Below are positions 44,231 to 54,143 of a DNA stretch of 64,000 nucleotides, piece by piece. Each line of letters opens with the position of its first letter. The first letter of the stretch is position 1. The position numbers and the translations under genes are program-made. The DNA is from Rhodopseudomonas faecalis (lineage in GTDB: Bacteria > Pseudomonadota > Alphaproteobacteria > Rhizobiales > Xanthobacteraceae): positions 248,001 to 312,000 of the forward strand of contig NZ_QJTI01000002.1 in the NCBI RefSeq assembly GCF_003217325.1. The letters run 5' to 3'. Below the pieces are notes generated by a model. The model saw only the letters and a list, made by a program, of their open reading frames with translations, ran no database searches and was not told where the DNA came from.

Positions 44231-44740
44231 ATGGGACAGTCGATGCCGAAGCCGGCGCTGCGGCCCTATCTGCCCGCCGACACCGAAATCCTGGCCAATA
44301 TTTTCGCCGCCAGCATCAAGGAGCTGACCGGCGACGATTATAGCGAGTCGCAGCAGGAAGCCTGGGCTGCGGCGATCGATGACGAAGCCGCGTTCGGCAA
44401 GCGCCTTTCTTCGCAGCTCACGCTGATTGCGACGCTGCAAGGCGCGCCGGTCGGGTTCGCCTCGCTGAAGGGCGCCGATGTGATCGACCTGCTGTATGTC
44501 CATCCCGGCGCAGTCGGGCAGGGCGTTGCCAGCGCGCTGATCGACGCGCTGGAAAAGCTCGCCGGCGCCCGCGGCGCCAACAGCCTGACCGTCGATGCCA
44601 GCGACACCGCGCAGAGCTTTTTCGCCAAGCGCGGCTACAACCCGACGCAGCGCAATTCGGTTTCCTTGAACGGCGAATGGCTCGCCAACACCACAATGCA
44701 GAAAACGCTGGCGACGCCAGCCGCAGGAGCGACACCATGA
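44231..44740 (+). CDS. GNAT family N-acetyltransferase
   Basis: 169 aa from ATG 44231 (GTG 44222 and 44219 are alternatives). Acetyl-CoA fold motifs: LRPYLPADTEILANIFAASI, the strand DLLYVHPGAVGQGVASALIDALEKLAG (the Q/R-x-x-G-x-G/A loop as GQGVAS), and a FFAKRGYNPTQRNS C-terminus. The substrate is unknown. Its stop overlaps the cimA start by ATGA. Confidence 0.86.
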   Translation: MGQSMPKPALRPYLPADTEILANIFAASIKELTGDDYSESQQEAWAAAIDDEAAFGKRLSSQLTLIATLQGAPVGFASLKGADVIDLLYVHPGAVGQGVASALIDALEKLAGARGANSLTVDASDTAQSFFAKRGYNPTQRNSVSLNGEWLANTTMQKTLATPAAGATP

Positions 44741-46335
44741 GCCGCGAACGCCTCTATCTGTTCGATACCACGCTGCGCGACGGCGCCCAGACCAACGGCG
44801 TCGATTTCACGCTGCACGACAAGCGGCTGATCGCGCAACTGCTCGACGAACTCGGCATCGATTACGTCGAAGGCGGCTATCCCGGCGCCAATCCCAGCGA
44901 CACCGAATTCTTCTCGCAAGAGCAGGGCCTGAAATCGGCGACCTTCACCGCGTTCGGCATGACGCGCCGTCCGGGCCGTTCGGCTTCGAACGATCCGGGC
45001 CTGGCGATGCTGCTGGAAGCCAAGGCCGATGCGATCTGCTTTGTGGCGAAATCGTCGGAGTATCAGGTGCGCGTCGCGCTTGAGACCACCAACGAGGAAA
45101 ACCTCGCCTCGATCCGCGACAGTGTCGGCGCCGCCAAGGCCAAGGGGCGCGAAGTGCTGGTCGATTGCGAGCACTTCTTTGACGGCTACAAGGAGAACCC
45201 GGAATTCGCGCTGTCCTGCGCGAAAACCGCTTATGAATCCGGCGCGCGCTGGGTGGTGTTGTGCGACACCAATGGTGGCACCATGCCGCACGAGGTCGAG
45301 ACCATCGTGCGCGAAGTGGTCAAGCACATCCCCGGCGATCATGTCGGCATCCACGCTCATAACGACACCGAGCAGGCGGTTGCCAATTCATTGGCTGCGG
45401 TGCGCGCCGGTGCGCGCCAGATCCAGGGCACGCTCAATGGCCTCGGCGAGCGCTGCGGCAACGCCAATCTGTGCTCGATGATCCCGACGCTGAAGCTGAA
45501 GAAGGAATTTGCCGACAAATTCGAGATCGGCATCCCCGACGAAAAACTGGCGTCGCTGGTGCAGGTGTCGCGCACGCTCGACAACATCCTCAACCGCGTG
45601 CCCGATCCGCACGCGCCTTATGTCGGCTCGAGTGCCTTCGTCACCAAGACCGGCATTCATGCCTCCGCGGTGCTGAAGGACCCGCAGACCTATGAGCATG
45701 TGTCGCCGGAAAGCGTCGGCAATCACCGCAAGGTGCTAGTGTCCGATCAGGCCGGCCGCTCCAACGTGCTGGCGGCGCTATCGCGCAGCAACATCGTGTT
45801 CGAGAAGGACGATCCGCGCCTGACGCGGCTGATCGAAGAGATGAAGGAGCGCGAGGCCGGCGGCTACGCCTATGAGGCTGCCAATGCGTCGTTCGATCTG
45901 TTGGCGCGGCGCACGCTCGGCAAGGTACCTGAGTTCTTTCGGGTCGAGCAGTTCGACGTCAATGTCGAGCAGCGCTACAATTCGCACGGCGTGCGCGTCA
46001 CCGTGGCGATGGCGGTGGTCAAGGTCAACGTCGAAGGCCACGTGCTGATCTCCGCCGCCGAGGGCAACGGCCCGGTCAACGCGCTCGACGTGGCGCTGCG
46101 CAAGGACCTCGGCAAGTACCAGAAATACATCGATGGCATGAAGCTGGTGGACTACCGGGTTCGTATCCTCAATGGCGGCACCGAGGCCGTGACTCGGGTG
46201 TTGATCGAGAGCGAGGACGAGCTCGGAGAGCGTTGGACCACGATCGGCGTGTCGCCCAATATCATCGATGCCTCGTTCCAGGCGCTGATGGATTCGGTGA
46301 TCTACAAGCTGGTGAAGTCGAACGCGCCGGCCTGA
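44737..46335 (+). CDS. cimA: (R)-citramalate synthase
   Basis: 532 aa from ATG 44737. Alpha-isopropylmalate/homocitrate synthase superfamily, CimA branch: FDTTLRDGAQTNGVDFT, DYVEGGYPGANPSD, HAHNDTEQAVANSLAAVRAGARQIQGTLNGLGERCGNANL, and a C-terminal regulatory LeuA-dimer domain. It condenses pyruvate with acetyl-CoA, giving a threonine-independent route to isoleucine. It closes the small ORF-GNAT-cimA operon. Confidence 0.92.
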   Translation: MSRERLYLFDTTLRDGAQTNGVDFTLHDKRLIAQLLDELGIDYVEGGYPGANPSDTEFFSQEQGLKSATFTAFGMTRRPGRSASNDPGLAMLLEAKADAICFVAKSSEYQVRVALETTNEENLASIRDSVGAAKAKGREVLVDCEHFFDGYKENPEFALSCAKTAYESGARWVVLCDTNGGTMPHEVETIVREVVKHIPGDHVGIHAHNDTEQAVANSLAAVRAGARQIQGTLNGLGERCGNANLCSMIPTLKLKKEFADKFEIGIPDEKLASLVQVSRTLDNILNRVPDPHAPYVGSSAFVTKTGIHASAVLKDPQTYEHVSPESVGNHRKVLVSDQAGRSNVLAALSRSNIVFEKDDPRLTRLIEEMKEREAGGYAYEAANASFDLLARRTLGKVPEFFRVEQFDVNVEQRYNSHGVRVTVAMAVVKVNVEGHVLISAAEGNGPVNALDVALRKDLGKYQKYIDGMKLVDYRVRILNGGTEAVTRVLIESEDELGERWTTIGVSPNIIDASFQALMDSVIYKLVKSNAPA

Positions 46336-46470
46336 TAGCAACGGCAATTGATACCAACCACGCCGCACATATGGCCGGGCTCGTCCCGGCCATTGACGTC
46401 TTTGCCGCGATCTCAAGACGTGGATACCCGCGACAAGCGGGGGGCATGACGGTCATTGGTACGACGCATG
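46336..46470 (-). repeat. Palindromic intergenic repeat, copy 4
   Basis: Same orientation as copy 2 and slightly diverged: TAGCAACGGCAATTGATACC at the left, hairpin ATGGCCGGGCTCGTCCCGGCCAT, then CAAGACGTGGATACCCGCGA and a damaged second hairpin. It begins at the cimA stop codon. Confidence 0.88.
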
Positions 46471-46701
46471 AGCGCCGCAGGCATTGCGGCGCCGTCACCG
46501 GCCGGCGTGCCGGGCGGCGTATTCCGTCAGGCGGTACGAACCGCTGACACATCCAGTTGGCGTTGGTTCCGGCCGCCGTGCCGCTATTTCCTCCTTGCAG
46601 CCGACCAGCGGCGCCGACACTATGCGGCGCTAAACAAATCAAAGCCCGGGGCGGACGTCGCCAGATGCCGCGATCGGGCCGGCAGTTGAGGAGACGTTCG
46701 C
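46471..46701. other. Upstream region of the ThDP enzyme gene
   Basis: No convincing gene is seen; a short plus frame at 46456-46689 has no family features. GCGCCGCAGGCATTGCGGCGC near 46472 is a hairpin without a T-tract. GAGGAG just before 46702 is the ribosome site of the next gene. Confidence 0.5.
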
Positions 46702-48258
46702 GTGGGTCACGCAATCAATGGCGCGCAATCACTCGTGCAGACCTTGGTGAATTGCGGCGTCGAAGTTTGTTTCGCCAATCCCGGCACTTCTGAAATGCAC
46801 TTTGTCGCGGCGCTGGATTCGGTCAGCGGCCTGCGCCCGGTGCTGTGTCTGTTCGAAGGCGTCGCCACCGGCGCGGCCGACGGTTTTGGCCGGGTCGCTG
46901 GCAAACCGGCCGCGACATTGCTGCATCTTGGCCCTGGCCTCGCCAACGGCCTTGCCAATCTGCACAACGCGCGCCGCGCCGCGAGCCCGATCGTCAATCT
47001 GGTCGGCGATCACGCCACCTATCATCTGCAATATGACGCGCCGCTGGCGTCCGACATCGCCGGCTTCGCGCGGCCGGTGTCGTCCTGGCTGCATGAAGCG
47101 CGCAGCCCCGGCATGGTGGCCGGCGACACCGCGCGCGCGGTGCAGGCGGCGCGTAGCGCGCCCGGCGGCATCGCCACGTTGATCATTCCGGCCGATGTCG
47201 CCTGGGACCCGGCCAGCCGTCCTGCAAGCAAGCTCGATGACATTGGCCCGGCGCGGGTTGAGGCCGAGACCATTCGCGAAGTCGCGGCGCTGCTCGGCAA
47301 CGGCAAGAAATCGGCGCTGCTGCTGCGCGGCAGCGCGCTGCGCGGCGCTGGGCTGGAAGCGGCCGGGCGGGTGCAGGCCAAGACCGGCGCGCGGCTTCTG
47401 TGCGACACTTTCGCGCCGCATGCGGAGCTTGGTGCCGGCCGGGTGCCGGTCGAGCGCATTCCTTATTTCGCCGAGCAGATCGTGCTGTTCCTCAAGGATG
47501 TCGAACAGCTAATCCTGGTCGGCTCGAAGCCGCCGGTGTCGTTTTTCGCCTATCCCGGCAAGCCGAGCCGCGGCGCGCCGGAAGGCTGCGCCATGATCTA
47601 TCTGGCCGAGCCGCATCAGGATGGCGCGCAGGCGCTGCAGGATCTTGCGGATGAACTTGGCGCGCCGCCGCAGCCGGCAGTCTCGACCCAGCTGGTGCTG
47701 CCTGAGCTGCCGAAAGGCCGGCTCAACTCGGTGAGCGCCGCGCAGGTGATCGCGCATTACACGCCCGATCACGCGATCTATGCCGAGGAGGCCAACACCT
47801 CCGGCCTGCCGCTGATGATGCATCTGGCGCGCGCCCGGCCGTTGACCCATCTGCCGCTGACCGGCGGTTCGATCGGGCAGGGGCTGCCGCTGGCGATCGG
47901 CGCGGCGCTCGCCGCCCCGGATCGCAAGGTGGTGTGCCCGCATGGCGATGGCGGCGCCGCCTACACATTGCAGGCGCTGTGGACTATGGCGCGGGAAAAT
48001 CTCGACATCACCGTGGTGATCTACGCCAACCGCTCCTACGCCATTCTCAATATCGAGCTGCAGCGGGTCGGGGTCGGCAGCGCCGGCGCCAAGGCGCTGT
48101 CGATGCTTGATCTGCACAATCCGGAGATCAACTGGGTGCAGATCGCCAGCGGCCTCGGCGTCGAAGCCAGCCGCGCCAGCACCGCCGAGGAATTTGCCGA
48201 CCAATATGCCGCGGCGATGAAGCAGCGCGGCCCCCGGCTGATCGAAGCGATGATCTAA
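46702..48258 (+). CDS. ThDP-dependent enzyme, acetolactate synthase large-subunit-like
   Basis: 518 aa from GTG 46702. N-terminal Pyr domain with catalytic Glu52 in CLFEGVATGAADGFGRVAG, middle TPP_enzyme_M-like domain, and C-terminal PP domain with the GDG-N motif in HGDGGAAYTLQALWTMARENLDITVVIYANRSY. It is shorter than true AHAS (about 570) and has no regulatory subunit gene nearby, so another 2-oxo acid decarboxylase or carboligase activity is likely. It is followed 10 bases later by an FAD-linked hydroxyacid dehydrogenase gene. Confidence 0.82.
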   Translation: MGHAINGAQSLVQTLVNCGVEVCFANPGTSEMHFVAALDSVSGLRPVLCLFEGVATGAADGFGRVAGKPAATLLHLGPGLANGLANLHNARRAASPIVNLVGDHATYHLQYDAPLASDIAGFARPVSSWLHEARSPGMVAGDTARAVQAARSAPGGIATLIIPADVAWDPASRPASKLDDIGPARVEAETIREVAALLGNGKKSALLLRGSALRGAGLEAAGRVQAKTGARLLCDTFAPHAELGAGRVPVERIPYFAEQIVLFLKDVEQLILVGSKPPVSFFAYPGKPSRGAPEGCAMIYLAEPHQDGAQALQDLADELGAPPQPAVSTQLVLPELPKGRLNSVSAAQVIAHYTPDHAIYAEEANTSGLPLMMHLARARPLTHLPLTGGSIGQGLPLAIGAALAAPDRKVVCPHGDGGAAYTLQALWTMARENLDITVVIYANRSYAILNIELQRVGVGSAGAKALSMLDLHNPEINWVQIASGLGVEASRASTAEEFADQYAAAMKQRGPRLIEAMI

Positions 48259-48268
48259 GGAGAGCGCC

Positions 48269-49651
48269 ATGAGCACAGAAATCGTAGCTGCCATGCGCGC
48301 GATCGTCGGTGACAGCGGCGTGCTCGAACCGGCCGAGATCAGCAAGCGATCCGCCGGCATGTGGCGGTTCGACACGCTGCGCGGCGCGGCGCTGGTGCGC
48401 CCGAGCAGCACCGCGCAGGTGGCGGAGGTGATGCGCTGGTGCCATGCCAGAGGGATCTCGGTGGTCACCCATGGCGGGCTGACCGGCCTTGTTCATGGCG
48501 CCGACGCGCAGCCAGATGATGTGATCCTGTCACTGGAGCGGATGCGTGCCATCGAGGCGATCGATCCGCTGCAACGCACCGCCACCGTGCAGGCCGGCGT
48601 GGTGCTGCAAACGCTGCAGGAGGAGGTCGACAAGCACGATCTGGCCTTTCCGCTCGATCTTGGCGCGCGCGGCACCGCCACGCTCGGCGGCAATGCCGCC
48701 ACCAATGCCGGCGGCAACCGGGTGATCCGCTATGGCATGACGCGCGACATGGTGCTCGGCGTCGAAGTGGTGCTGGCCGACGGCACCATCGTGTCGTCGC
48801 TGAACCAGCTGATCAAGAACAACACCGGCTACGACCTCAAACACCTGTTCATCGGTTCGGAGGGCACGCTCGGCATCATCACCCGCCTGGTGCTGCGGCT
48901 GCGCGAAAAGCCGCGCGCCACCAACATGGCCTTTGCCGGCGTCGACAGTTTTGACGCGCTCGCGCAACTGCTGAAACACATGGACCGCTCGCTCGGCGGC
49001 ACCTTGTCGGCGTTCGAGGTGATGTGGCGCTCGTTCTATCAGCTCGTCACCACGCCGCCCGCCAAGGGGCGGCCGCCGGTCACCTCCGACCATCCTTATT
49101 ACGTGCTGATCGAAAGCCAGGGCGCCGATCAGGATCTCGACAGCCAGCGCTTCAACGCCGCGATGGAATCGGCACTGGAAGCGGGCCTGATCGCCGATGC
49201 CGCGATCGCGCAATCAGCCGATGACTGCCACGCATTCTGGGCGCTGCGCGACGATGTCGGGCAGGTCATGCAGGGCGGCATGCCGGTGGTGTTCGACATC
49301 TCGCTGCCGATCGCTGCGATGGAGCGCTACGCCAACACGCTGCGCGAGACGCTGGCCGCCGAGATCAGCGAGCACAAGCTCTGGATTTTTGGCCATCTCG
49401 GCGACGGCAATCTGCATGTCGTGGTGCAGGTCAAGCCGATGGAGTATCTGGCGCTGCGCCCCAAGGTGGAAGCGCTGGTCTATGGCCCGCTCGCCGAATG
49501 CAATGGCTCGGTGTCGGCCGAGCACGGCATCGGGCTTGAGAAGAAGCCCTATCTGCATCTCAGCCGCAGCTCGGCCGAGCTGGCCGTGATGAAGACCTTG
49601 AAGACCGCGCTCGATCCCAAGGGCCTGCTCAACCCCGGCAAGATTTTCTGA
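48269..49651 (+). CDS. FAD-linked D-2-hydroxyacid dehydrogenase (GlcD/D-LDH family)
   Basis: 460 aa. FAD-binding type 4 domain (VTHGGLTGLVHGA, LGGNAATNAGGNRVIRYGMTRDMVLGVEVVLADG) and the FAD oxidase C-terminal domain with FGHLGDGNLHVVV and SAEHGIGLEKK, whose His residues bind metal and substrate. It would oxidise glycolate, D-lactate or a related D-2-hydroxyacid to a 2-oxo acid, a possible substrate for the ThDP enzyme just upstream. Confidence 0.88.
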   Translation: MSTEIVAAMRAIVGDSGVLEPAEISKRSAGMWRFDTLRGAALVRPSSTAQVAEVMRWCHARGISVVTHGGLTGLVHGADAQPDDVILSLERMRAIEAIDPLQRTATVQAGVVLQTLQEEVDKHDLAFPLDLGARGTATLGGNAATNAGGNRVIRYGMTRDMVLGVEVVLADGTIVSSLNQLIKNNTGYDLKHLFIGSEGTLGIITRLVLRLREKPRATNMAFAGVDSFDALAQLLKHMDRSLGGTLSAFEVMWRSFYQLVTTPPAKGRPPVTSDHPYYVLIESQGADQDLDSQRFNAAMESALEAGLIADAAIAQSADDCHAFWALRDDVGQVMQGGMPVVFDISLPIAAMERYANTLRETLAAEISEHKLWIFGHLGDGNLHVVVQVKPMEYLALRPKVEALVYGPLAECNGSVSAEHGIGLEKKPYLHLSRSSAELAVMKTLKTALDPKGLLNPGKIF

Positions 49652-49665
49652 ACGGCGCGAGCCGT

Positions 49666-50268
49666 TCAGAAACGCTGCGAAATCGCTGCTGCCCGCCCGG
49701 TATCGTCGGCGCGCGCCAAAGCGGCGGCGCGCAGTTTTGGCAGAATGTCATCGACCTGATCGGCCTGCAGCAGCTCGACCGGCAGATGCGAGCGGATGAA
49801 GCCGGTTTCGCGCATATGCCCGAGTAGCCCGAGCAGCGGGTCCCAGAAGCCGTCGATATTGGCGATCAGGATCGGCTTGGTGTGGCGGCCGAGCTGCTGC
49901 CAGGTCATCTGCTCGACCAGTTCTTCCAGCGTACCGACGCCGCCCGGCAGCGCCACGAAGGCGTCCGAGCGCTCGAACATCAGCCGCTTGCGCTCATGCA
50001 TGTCGGCGGTGACGATCAGCTCCTGCACGCGTTCGAGGGCGATTTCCTTGGTGCTGAGAAAGCCCGGGATGATGCCGGTGACCGTGCCGCCATGGTCGAG
50101 CACGGCCTGCGCCACCGAGCCCATCAGCCCGATCGCGCCGCCGCCATAGACCAGCTGGATGCCATTTTCGGCCAGTTGCCGGCCAAAAGTCCGGGCGGTT
50201 TCGACAAAACGGGGATTGCTGCCGACGCTGGAGCCGCAATAGACGCAAACGGTTCTGATCTCATTCAT
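49666..50268 (-). CDS. LOG family protein (cytokinin riboside 5'-monophosphate phosphoribohydrolase-like)
   Basis: 200 aa, TIGR00730 type. The family motifs VYCGSSVGSNPRFVE, YGGGAIGLMGSVAQAV, MHERKRLMFERSDAFVALPGGVGTLEELVEQMTW (ERK and PGGxGT) are complete. Family members release free bases from nucleoside 5'-monophosphates; in bacteria they are often of unclear role. It converges with the hydroxyacid dehydrogenase gene and diverges from the ABC exporter. Confidence 0.92.
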   Translation of the reverse strand: MNEIRTVCVYCGSSVGSNPRFVETARTFGRQLAENGIQLVYGGGAIGLMGSVAQAVLDHGGTVTGIIPGFLSTKEIALERVQELIVTADMHERKRLMFERSDAFVALPGGVGTLEELVEQMTWQQLGRHTKPILIANIDGFWDPLLGLLGHMRETGFIRSHLPVELLQADQVDDILPKLRAAALARADDTGRAAAISQRF

Positions 50269-50488
50269 GCCGGCGATGTGGCATTGCGGAAATTGCCCGT
50301 CAAGACGGCGCAGTGTCCTTCACGGCAAACTCATAGCTCCGTGCCGAGAATGCGGGCGCTCCGGGCGTGCATCCCAGGCCCAAACCGACTATATGAAAAC
50401 CCGAATATGAAACCCCGACCATCATCCCATTGAATGCGATGCGGCCGCTTCGGGTCGCGTCTTCATTTGAGCTCGTTAAGGCCTTTTG

Positions 50489-52447
50489 ATGTCTCACTCG
50501 CATGCGCACAGGGCGGCGGAGCCGGCCAGCGCCAAGACTGATCCGGCGCAGAAGGCAACGCTGTTCGGGACGCTGCTGCAGTTGTGGCCCTATATCTGGC
50601 CGGGCGATCGCCTCGATCTGAAAATGCGGGTGGTCTGGGCGGTGCTGCTGCTGATCGCCGCCAAGATCGCCACCATGACCGTGCCGTTCACGTTCAAATG
50701 GGCGGTCGATGGCCTGACCGGCGAGGGCAGTGCGCCGGTCGATCCCAATAATTGGATGCTGTGGCTGATCGCCTCGCCGCTGATCATGACGGTCAGCTAC
50801 GGCGCGACGCGGGTGCTGATGGCGCTGCTGACGCAGTGGCGCGACGGCATGTTCGCCAAGGTGGCGATGCATGCGGTGCGCAAGCTGGCGCACATGACCT
50901 TCATCCACATGCACGAATTGTCGTTGCGCTTCCATCTGATGCGCAAGACCGGCGGGCTGACGCGAGTGTTGGAGCGCGGCCGCAATGGCATCGAGACCAT
51001 TGTGCGCATGGTGCTGCTGCAGCTGGTGCCGACCATCATCGAACTGGCGCTGCTGATGGGCGTGCTGCTGTGGCAGTTCGACTGGCGCTATGTCGCGGTC
51101 ACGGTGATCACCGTCACCTTCTACATGCTGTACACTTATGTCGCGACCGAATGGCGGATCGGCATCCGGCGGCGCATGAACGAATCCGACAGCGAGGCCA
51201 ACACCAAGGCGATCGACTCGCTGCTCAATTACGAGACCGTCAAATATTTCGGCGCCGAACAGCGCGAGGCCGCGCGCTATGACCGCTCGATGGAGCGCTA
51301 TGAGCAGGCCAGCGTGATGACCTACACCTCGCTGGCGGTGCTGAACGCCGGCCAGGCCGCGATCTTCACCATCGGCCTCACCGTGACCATGGTGATGTGC
51401 GCGATCGGGGTGCGCAACGGCACCAACACGGTCGGCGATTTCGTCATGATCAACGCCATGATGATCCAGCTCTATCAGCCGCTGAATTTCATGGGCATGG
51501 TCTATCGCGAGATCAAGCAGGGCGTGGTCGACATCGAGAAGATGTTCGACGTGCTGCTCAAGAATCCCGAGGTCAAGGATCTGCCGGGCGCCAAGCCGCT
51601 GGCAGTGCAAAATGGCACGGTGACGTTCGAGGACGTGCGCTTTGCCTATGACCCGAACCGGCCGATCCTCAAGGGGCTGAGTTTTGAGGTGCCGGCCGGC
51701 AAGACCGTGGCGATCGTCGGCCCGTCCGGTGCCGGCAAATCGACCATCTCGCGGCTGCTGTTCCGGCTTTATGACGTCTCGGGCGGCCGGATTCTGATCG
51801 ACGGTCAGGACATTCGCCAGGTCACCCAGACCTCGCTGCGCGCCGCGATCGGCATGGTTCCGCAGGACACCGTGCTGTTCAACGACACCATCCGCTACAA
51901 CATCCGCTATGGCCGCTGGGACGCCAGCGACGCCGAGGTCGAGGAGGCGGCGCGCACCGCGCAGATCGACGCCTTCATCAAGGCCTCGCCCAAGGGCTAT
52001 GAGACCGAAGTCGGCGAGCGCGGCCTAAAACTGTCGGGCGGCGAGAAGCAGCGAGTCGCGATCGCGCGCACGATTCTCAAGGCGCCGCCGATTCTGGTGC
52101 TGGACGAGGCCACCTCGGCGCTCGATAGCCACACCGAACGCGAGATCCAGGACGCGCTTGAACGGGTATCCCGCAACCGTACGTCGCTGGTGATTGCGCA
52201 CCGGCTGTCCACCATCGTCGGCGCTGACGAGATCCTGGTGGTCGACCAGGGACGAATTGTGGAGCGCGGCCGTCATGGACAGCTTCTGGCCGCAAATGGC
52301 CTTTACGCCAGCATGTGGAACAGGCAACGTGAGGCCCAGGAGGCGCGCGAAAAGCTGGCGTTGATCGGCGATGATGAAGAAACGCCGAAGCGCGCCCCGG
52401 CGGTCGATGACGATGATGACCTCACGGCTCCCGCCGCGGTCGACTAG
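50489..52447 (+). CDS. Atm1/HMT1-type ABC exporter (fused permease and ATPase)
   Basis: 652 aa from ATG 50489. A His-rich start (MSHSHAHR), six membrane helices at about 30-330 with the Atm1-like NYETVKYFGAEQREAARYD coupling segment, and an ATPase domain with Walker A GPSGAGKST, signature LSGGEKQR, Walker B ILVLDEATSALD and the H-loop AHRLSTI. Bacterial Atm1 homologues export glutathione-linked metal or sulfur species and give heavy metal tolerance. It acts as a homodimer. Confidence 0.92.
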   Translation: MSHSHAHRAAEPASAKTDPAQKATLFGTLLQLWPYIWPGDRLDLKMRVVWAVLLLIAAKIATMTVPFTFKWAVDGLTGEGSAPVDPNNWMLWLIASPLIMTVSYGATRVLMALLTQWRDGMFAKVAMHAVRKLAHMTFIHMHELSLRFHLMRKTGGLTRVLERGRNGIETIVRMVLLQLVPTIIELALLMGVLLWQFDWRYVAVTVITVTFYMLYTYVATEWRIGIRRRMNESDSEANTKAIDSLLNYETVKYFGAEQREAARYDRSMERYEQASVMTYTSLAVLNAGQAAIFTIGLTVTMVMCAIGVRNGTNTVGDFVMINAMMIQLYQPLNFMGMVYREIKQGVVDIEKMFDVLLKNPEVKDLPGAKPLAVQNGTVTFEDVRFAYDPNRPILKGLSFEVPAGKTVAIVGPSGAGKSTISRLLFRLYDVSGGRILIDGQDIRQVTQTSLRAAIGMVPQDTVLFNDTIRYNIRYGRWDASDAEVEEAARTAQIDAFIKASPKGYETEVGERGLKLSGGEKQRVAIARTILKAPPILVLDEATSALDSHTEREIQDALERVSRNRTSLVIAHRLSTIVGADEILVVDQGRIVERGRHGQLLAANGLYASMWNRQREAQEAREKLALIGDDEETPKRAPAVDDDDDLTAPAAVD

Positions 52448-52496
52448 CGTTTCCCGCTCGATTAGCTAGCCACATCCAGGAACCAGGTTCTCTCAC

Positions 52497-53195
52497 ATGT
52501 CCATCGTCAACTCCATTCGCGCGCAAATCCCGCCGGTCCATCCGGAGGGCTATCCGTTCATCGGCGCATTCGCGCTCGTCAGCCTGGTGCTGTTCCTGAT
52601 CTGGTCGCCGCTCGGCTGGATCGGCGCGGCGCTGACGGTCTGGTGCGCGCTGTTCTTCCGTAACCCGAAGCGCGTCACCCCGATTCGCGACGGCCTCGTG
52701 GTGTCGCCGGCCGACGGCCGGGTGTCGATGGTGACCTCGGTGGTGCCGCCGCCGGAACTCGGCCTCGGCCCCAAGCCGATGCTGCGGGTCTCGATCTTCA
52801 TGAGCGTGTTCAATTGCCACGTGAACCGCGCCCCGGTGCCGGGCCGGATCGAGCGGATCGTTTACACGCCGGGCAAGTTCATCAACGCCGAGCTCGACAA
52901 GGCCAGCGAGGACAATGAGCGCAACGCCATGGTGATCTCGACCCAGCATGGCGAGATCGGCGTGGTGCAGATCGCCGGCTTGGTGGCGCGGCGCATCGTA
53001 TCGTTCGTGCGGGTCGGCCAGGAGATGGCGGCCGGCGAGCGTTTTGGCCTGATCCGGTTCGGCTCGCGGCTCGACGTGTTTTTGCCGGAAGGCACCACCA
53101 CGCTGGTGTCGCCCGGCCAGACCGCCATTGCCGGCGAAACCGTGCTGGCGGATTTCCGTCCGGGCGAGGGTTCTCGGACCTACCGGACCGACTAG
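52497..53195 (+). CDS. psd: Phosphatidylserine decarboxylase proenzyme
   Basis: 232 aa, the short PSD-A form. One or two N-terminal membrane helices are followed by [28 protein letters not shown] and the self-cleavage site Gly189-Ser190 in [13 protein letters not shown], where Ser becomes the pyruvoyl group. It makes phosphatidylethanolamine in the inner membrane. pssA, the preceding step, follows directly. Confidence 0.96.
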   Translation: MSIVNSIRAQIPPVHPEGYPFIGAFALVSLVLFLIWSPLGWIGAALTVWCALFFRNPKRVTPIRDGLVVSPADGRVSMVTSVVPPPELGLGPKPMLRVSIFMSVFNCHVNRAPVPGRIERIVYTPGKFINAELDKASEDNERNAMVISTQHGEIGVVQIAGLVARRIVSFVRVGQEMAAGERFGLIRFGSRLDVFLPEGTTTLVSPGQTAIAGETVLADFRPGEGSRTYRTD

Positions 53196-53267
53196 CGGTG
53201 ACGGGCTTTGCCCCGGCGCCACGCGGCGCCGGTGGCAAAATCGGTCGGCGCGCGTTATAAGAGGTGT

Positions 53268-54143
53268 ATGCAGATGCCGTTCGACCCGAAATTGCGCGAT
53301 CGACCCAAGCGCCGGTTCGGCCCGATCCCGGTGCGCCTGCTGGTTCCCAATTTCATCACGCTGCTGGCGATTGGCGCCGGCCTGACCGCGATCCGGCTGT
53401 CCACCGAAGGGCGCATGGAACTGGCGGTGGCCGCGATCGTGTTCGCCGCGGTGCTGGACGGCATCGATGGCCGCGTCGCCCGCATGATCAAGGGCCAGTC
53501 GAAGTTCGGGGCCGAACTCGACAGCCTCGCCGACTTCGTCAATTTCGGCGTCGCGCCCGGCCTGATCCTGTATTTCTGGCAGCTGCACGACCTGCACAAT
53601 GTCGGCTGGATCGCCGCGATGATCTTCGCGATCAGCGGCGGCTTGCGGCTCGCGCGTTTCAACTCCACCATCGATGATCCCAAGCCTGCGGCGGCCGCCA
53701 ATTTCTTCACCGGGGTGCCGGCGCCGGCCGGCGCGATCGCGGTGATGCTGCCGGTCTATCTGGAATTCCTCGGTGCGCCGCGCATTCCGGCGGTGGTCAC
53801 CGCGCTCTACACCCTGGTGATTGCCGGGCTGATGGTGTCGCGGCTGCCGGTGTTTTCCGGCAAGGCGGTGCGGATGCGGGTGCCGCCGGAGCTGGTGCTG
53901 CCGGTGTTCGTGTCGGTGGTGTTCATCATCGCGCTGCTGATCGGCTATCCCTGGCACGTGCTGACGATCGGCTCCGTGCTCTATCTGGCGACCTTGCCGC
54001 TGGGGCTCAAATCCTACCGCGAGAAGGTCAAGGCCGAGGCGGCGTTGATGGGCGCCGAACCCGGTGCGGCGAGCGGGCTGTCCGCGAATGTGCCGCCGGC
54101 GAGCGGCGCCGCGCATGAAGAACGTCCGACCCGCCTGAACTAA
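53268..54143 (+). CDS. pssA: CDP-diacylglycerol--serine O-phosphatidyltransferase
   Basis: 291 aa from ATG 53268 after GAGGT (ATG 53274 also possible). The CDP-alcohol phosphotransferase motif is intact: LDGIDGRVARMIKGQSKFGAELDSLADFV, with about eight membrane helices. It makes phosphatidylserine for Psd, encoded just upstream. Confidence 0.95.
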   Translation: MQMPFDPKLRDRPKRRFGPIPVRLLVPNFITLLAIGAGLTAIRLSTEGRMELAVAAIVFAAVLDGIDGRVARMIKGQSKFGAELDSLADFVNFGVAPGLILYFWQLHDLHNVGWIAAMIFAISGGLRLARFNSTIDDPKPAAAANFFTGVPAPAGAIAVMLPVYLEFLGAPRIPAVVTALYTLVIAGLMVSRLPVFSGKAVRMRVPPELVLPVFVSVVFIIALLIGYPWHVLTIGSVLYLATLPLGLKSYREKVKAEAALMGAEPGAASGLSANVPPASGAAHEERPTRLN

